Shown here piece after piece: positions 6,476 through 8,153 of a DNA stretch of 8,153 nt. The notes beneath the pieces were generated by a model. It worked only from the letters and a program-made list of their open reading frames with translations, was not told where the DNA came from and searched no databases. The position numbers and the translations under genes were made by a program. The stretch's first letter is position 1; the number at the start of each line of letters is the position of its first letter. This DNA comes from Actinomycetota bacterium (GTDB taxonomy: Bacteria; Actinomycetota; Thermoleophilia; Gaiellales; Gaiellaceae), in contig JACCVK010000349.1 of assembly GCA_013698195.1 (NCBI GenBank), forward strand, positions 1-8,153. Direction: 5' to 3'.

Positions 6476-6493
6476 CCCGCGGACGGCCGCGGG
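6476..6493. repeat. 7-bp perfect inverted repeat between the PAP2 and uvrA genes
   Basis: CCCGCGG (6476-6482), a four-base spacer ACGG, then CCGCGGG (6487-6493). It lies 13 bases upstream of the PAP2 start on that gene's leader side and about 24 bases before the LexA box. It could be an operator for the PAP2 gene or a hairpin in its leader RNA. In GC-rich DNA such palindromes also arise by chance, so function is unproven. Confidence 0.45.
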
Positions 6494-6513
6494 CGGTGCA
6501 GGACCCGAACCGC

Positions 6514-6543
6514 TTACCGAACGTCTGTTCGACTGGGTAGAAT
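6514..6543 (+). promoter_or_regulatory. Probable uvrA promoter (-35 TTACCG, -10 TAGAAT)
   Basis: TAGAAT at 6538-6543 is a good -10 hexamer (TANNNT with A at position 5). A weak -35, TTACCG (6514-6519), lies 18 bases upstream. Transcription starting about 7 bases after the -10 would begin within a few bases of the uvrA ATG at 6553, so the message would be leaderless or nearly so. This agrees with the absence of any Shine-Dalgarno sequence. The LexA box fills the spacer. Confidence 0.7.
6518..6531. promoter_or_regulatory. LexA (SOS) operator upstream of uvrA
   Basis: CGAAC-GTCT-GTTCG is a perfect 5+5 inverted repeat matching the Gram-positive/actinobacterial LexA consensus CGAAC-N4-GTTCG. It lies between the putative -35 and -10 of uvrA, where bound LexA would block RNA polymerase. 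uvrA is a standard SOS gene in many bacteria, so position and neighbour agree. An additional CGAAC half-site lies at 6506-6510. Confidence 0.87.
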
Positions 6544-6552
6544 GGCCGCCGC

Positions 6553-8153
6553 ATGACTGCGGATCAGCTCACCGTTCACGGCGCGCGCGAACATAACTTG
6601 AAGAACGTCACGGTCGCGCTTCCCCGGCACGCGCTCGTGACGATCACCGGGCTTTCCGGCTCGGGCAAGTCGTCGCTCGCGTTCGACACGATCTACGCCG
6701 AAGGCCAGAGGCGCTACGTCGAGTCGCTGTCCGCATACGCGCGCCAGTTCCTCCAGATGATGGAGAAGCCCGACGTGGATTCGATCGACGGGCTCTCGCC
6801 GGCGATTTCGATCGACCAGAAGACGACCTCGCGTAACCCGCGCTCGACGGTCGGGACGGTGACGGAGATCTACGACTACTTGAGGCTGCTGTACGCGCGG
6901 ATCGGGCGTCCGCACTGTCCGATCTGCGGCCGGCCGATCGCGGGGCAGTCGCTCGATCAGATCGTCGAGCAGGTGCTCCGTCTTCCGGAAGGCACCAAGT
7001 TCACGGTGAACGCGCCTGTCGTGCGCGACCGCAAGGGCGAGTACAAGGACGTGCTCGAGGAGTTGCGCCGCGACGGCTTCACGCGGGTGAAGGTGGACGG
7101 CGAGCAACGCCTGCTCGAGGAGACGATCGAGCTGGACAAGAAGTACAAGCACACGATCGAGATCGTCGTCGACCGCCTGGTCATGAAGGCCGACCTGAGG
7201 CAGCGACTCACTCAGTCCATCGAGACTGCGACCTCGCTTGCCGCAGGCCTGGTCACTATCGATGAGGTCGAGGGTGAGTCGCACACCTTCTCCGAGAATC
7301 TCGCCTGCCCGGATCATGGTGTCTCCCTGCCCGAGCTCGAACCTCGCGTCTTCTCGTTCAACTCGCCGCACGGGGCCTGCTCGCGCTGTACCGGGCTCGG
7401 CTCGCAGCTCGAGATCGATCCCGACCTACTCGTCCCCGACACGTCGCTGACGATCAACGAAGGCGCGCTCGTGCCGTGGACGATCGGGAGCCAGAGCTTC
7501 TACGACAGCGTCATCCAGGCGATCGGCGAGCGATACGAGATCGACCTCGACACCTCCTGGCGCGAGCTCTCGCGCGAGGATCAGGACAAGTTCCTGTACG
7601 GAACCGAAGGGGACCGCATCTTCGTCACCTATCGAAACCGTATGGGTCGGAAGCGTCAGTACACGATGGCGTTCGAGGGCCTCGTCACGAACCTCCAGCG
7701 CCGGTACCGGGAGACGGACTCGGCGCAGCAGCGCGACCGGATCGAGGAGTACATGAGCTTCCGACCCTGTCCGCAGTGCGGTGGCGCCAGGCTGAAGCCC
7801 GAGGTGCTCGCCGTGACCGTCGGCGGAAAGTCGATCCACGAGTTCGCGCAGATGTCGGTGACGGCGTCCCTCTGGTTCGTGGACGAGCTCGAGCTGACGA
7901 AGACCGAGGAGCTCATCGGTCTCCGGATCCTCAAGGAGGTGCGCGAGCGGCTGACGTTTCTCGACAATGTCGGCGTCGGCTACCTCCAGCTCGACCGGGC
8001 CGCAAAGACGCTCTCGGGCGGTGAGGCACAGCGACTCCGGCTCGCGACGCAGATCGGATCGCAGCTCGTCGGGGTGCTCTACATCCTCGACGAGCCCTCG
8101 ATCGGGCTCCACCAGCGCGACAACGGCCGCCTGATCGGGACGCTGGAGCGGCT
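6553..8153 (+). CDS. uvrA: UvrA, excinuclease ABC subunit A (5' part, cut by window end)
   Basis: ATG at 6553 opens a frame that runs uninterrupted to the window end, giving 533 complete residues of a protein normally about 950 long. UvrA is the DNA-damage-sensing ATPase of nucleotide excision repair and loads UvrB at lesions. Visible elements: Walker A GLSGSGKSS at 33-41; the RRYVESLSAYARQFL and DGLSPAISIDQKTTSRNPRSTVGT stretches (about 57-108), diagnostic of UvrA; a CPICG knuckle at 122-126; the UvrB-binding region (about 130-250); a zinc-module region with C252, H255, C276 and C279 (CPDHG, then ELEPRVFSFNSP, then CSRC); a second CPQCGGARLKPE module at 406-417; the ABC signature LSGGEAQR at 487-494; and Walker B ILDEPS at 511-516 followed by IGLHQRDN. 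The second ATPase half lies beyond the window. The upstream LexA box indicates SOS control, and the start fits a leaderless transcript. Confidence 0.98.
   Translation, partial: MTADQLTVHGAREHNLKNVTVALPRHALVTITGLSGSGKSSLAFDTIYAEGQRRYVESLSAYARQFLQMMEKPDVDSIDGLSPAISIDQKTTSRNPRSTVGTVTEIYDYLRLLYARIGRPHCPICGRPIAGQSLDQIVEQVLRLPEGTKFTVNAPVVRDRKGEYKDVLEELRRDGFTRVKVDGEQRLLEETIELDKKYKHTIEIVVDRLVMKADLRQRLTQSIETATSLAAGLVTIDEVEGESHTFSENLACPDHGVSLPELEPRVFSFNSPHGACSRCTGLGSQLEIDPDLLVPDTSLTINEGALVPWTIGSQSFYDSVIQAIGERYEIDLDTSWRELSREDQDKFLYGTEGDRIFVTYRNRMGRKRQYTMAFEGLVTNLQRRYRETDSAQQRDRIEEYMSFRPCPQCGGARLKPEVLAVTVGGKSIHEFAQMSVTASLWFVDELELTKTEELIGLRILKEVRERLTFLDNVGVGYLQLDRAAKTLSGGEAQRLRLATQIGSQLVGVLYILDEPSIGLHQRDNGRLIGTLER

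Noticed and set aside
6514..8112. Two long minus-strand frames antisense to uvrA
   Set aside because: They mirror the conserved uvrA codons, and their ends do not fit any promoter or neighbour.

Overview
The window is high-GC DNA (about two thirds G+C by eye) with strong G/C bias at third codon positions, several GTG starts, few Shine-Dalgarno sequences and a Gram-positive-type LexA box in front of uvrA. Together with a DUF1206 membrane protein and an actinobacterial-looking lipid kinase, this suggests an actinobacterium, possibly class Thermoleophilia (Gaiellales/Solirubrobacterales). The class assignment is inference from gene style, not a database result. There is no mobile element, tRNA, rRNA or CRISPR, and the region reads as ordinary chromosome.

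Layout from left to right: (1) a plus-strand multi-pass membrane HD-GYP protein (121-1467), a probable cyclic-di-GMP phosphodiesterase whose N-terminus looks damaged by a one-base frameshift. (2) A minus-strand pair reading leftwards from about 3782: a CpdA-like calcineurin-family phosphoesterase (2985-3782), then, 19 bases downstream, an M32 (Taq-type) metallocarboxypeptidase (1475-2965) that converges on the HD-GYP gene with 7 bases between stop codons. (3) A 27-base divergent gap (3783-3809), then a small one-helix membrane protein (3810-4049), whose last codons begin a set of short hairpin-forming repeats (4036-4098). (4) A DUF1206 six-helix membrane protein (4161-5021), followed directly by a diacylglycerol/sphingosine-kinase-like lipid kinase (to 5865) that lacks an obvious start codon. 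(5) A minus-strand PAP2 lipid phosphatase (5776-6462) whose 3' end overlaps the kinase tail-to-tail by 90 bases. (6) A 90-base divergent intergenic region holding a 7-bp inverted repeat and a LexA-box promoter, then uvrA (from 6553), cut by the window end after about 533 residues.

Two themes are supportable. The first is lipid phosphate chemistry: a kinase and a phosphatase with potentially opposite activities are encoded tail-to-tail with overlapping ends, next to a membrane protein of unknown function. The second is compact, nearly leaderless promoters, at uvrA (with an SOS operator between -35 and -10) and in the 27-base divergent gap. I see no convincing novel defence or mobile system. 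The points most worth a second look are the missing kinase start, the kinase/phosphatase overlap, the probable frameshift at the HD-GYP N-terminus, and the repeat array that starts inside a gene's stop region.
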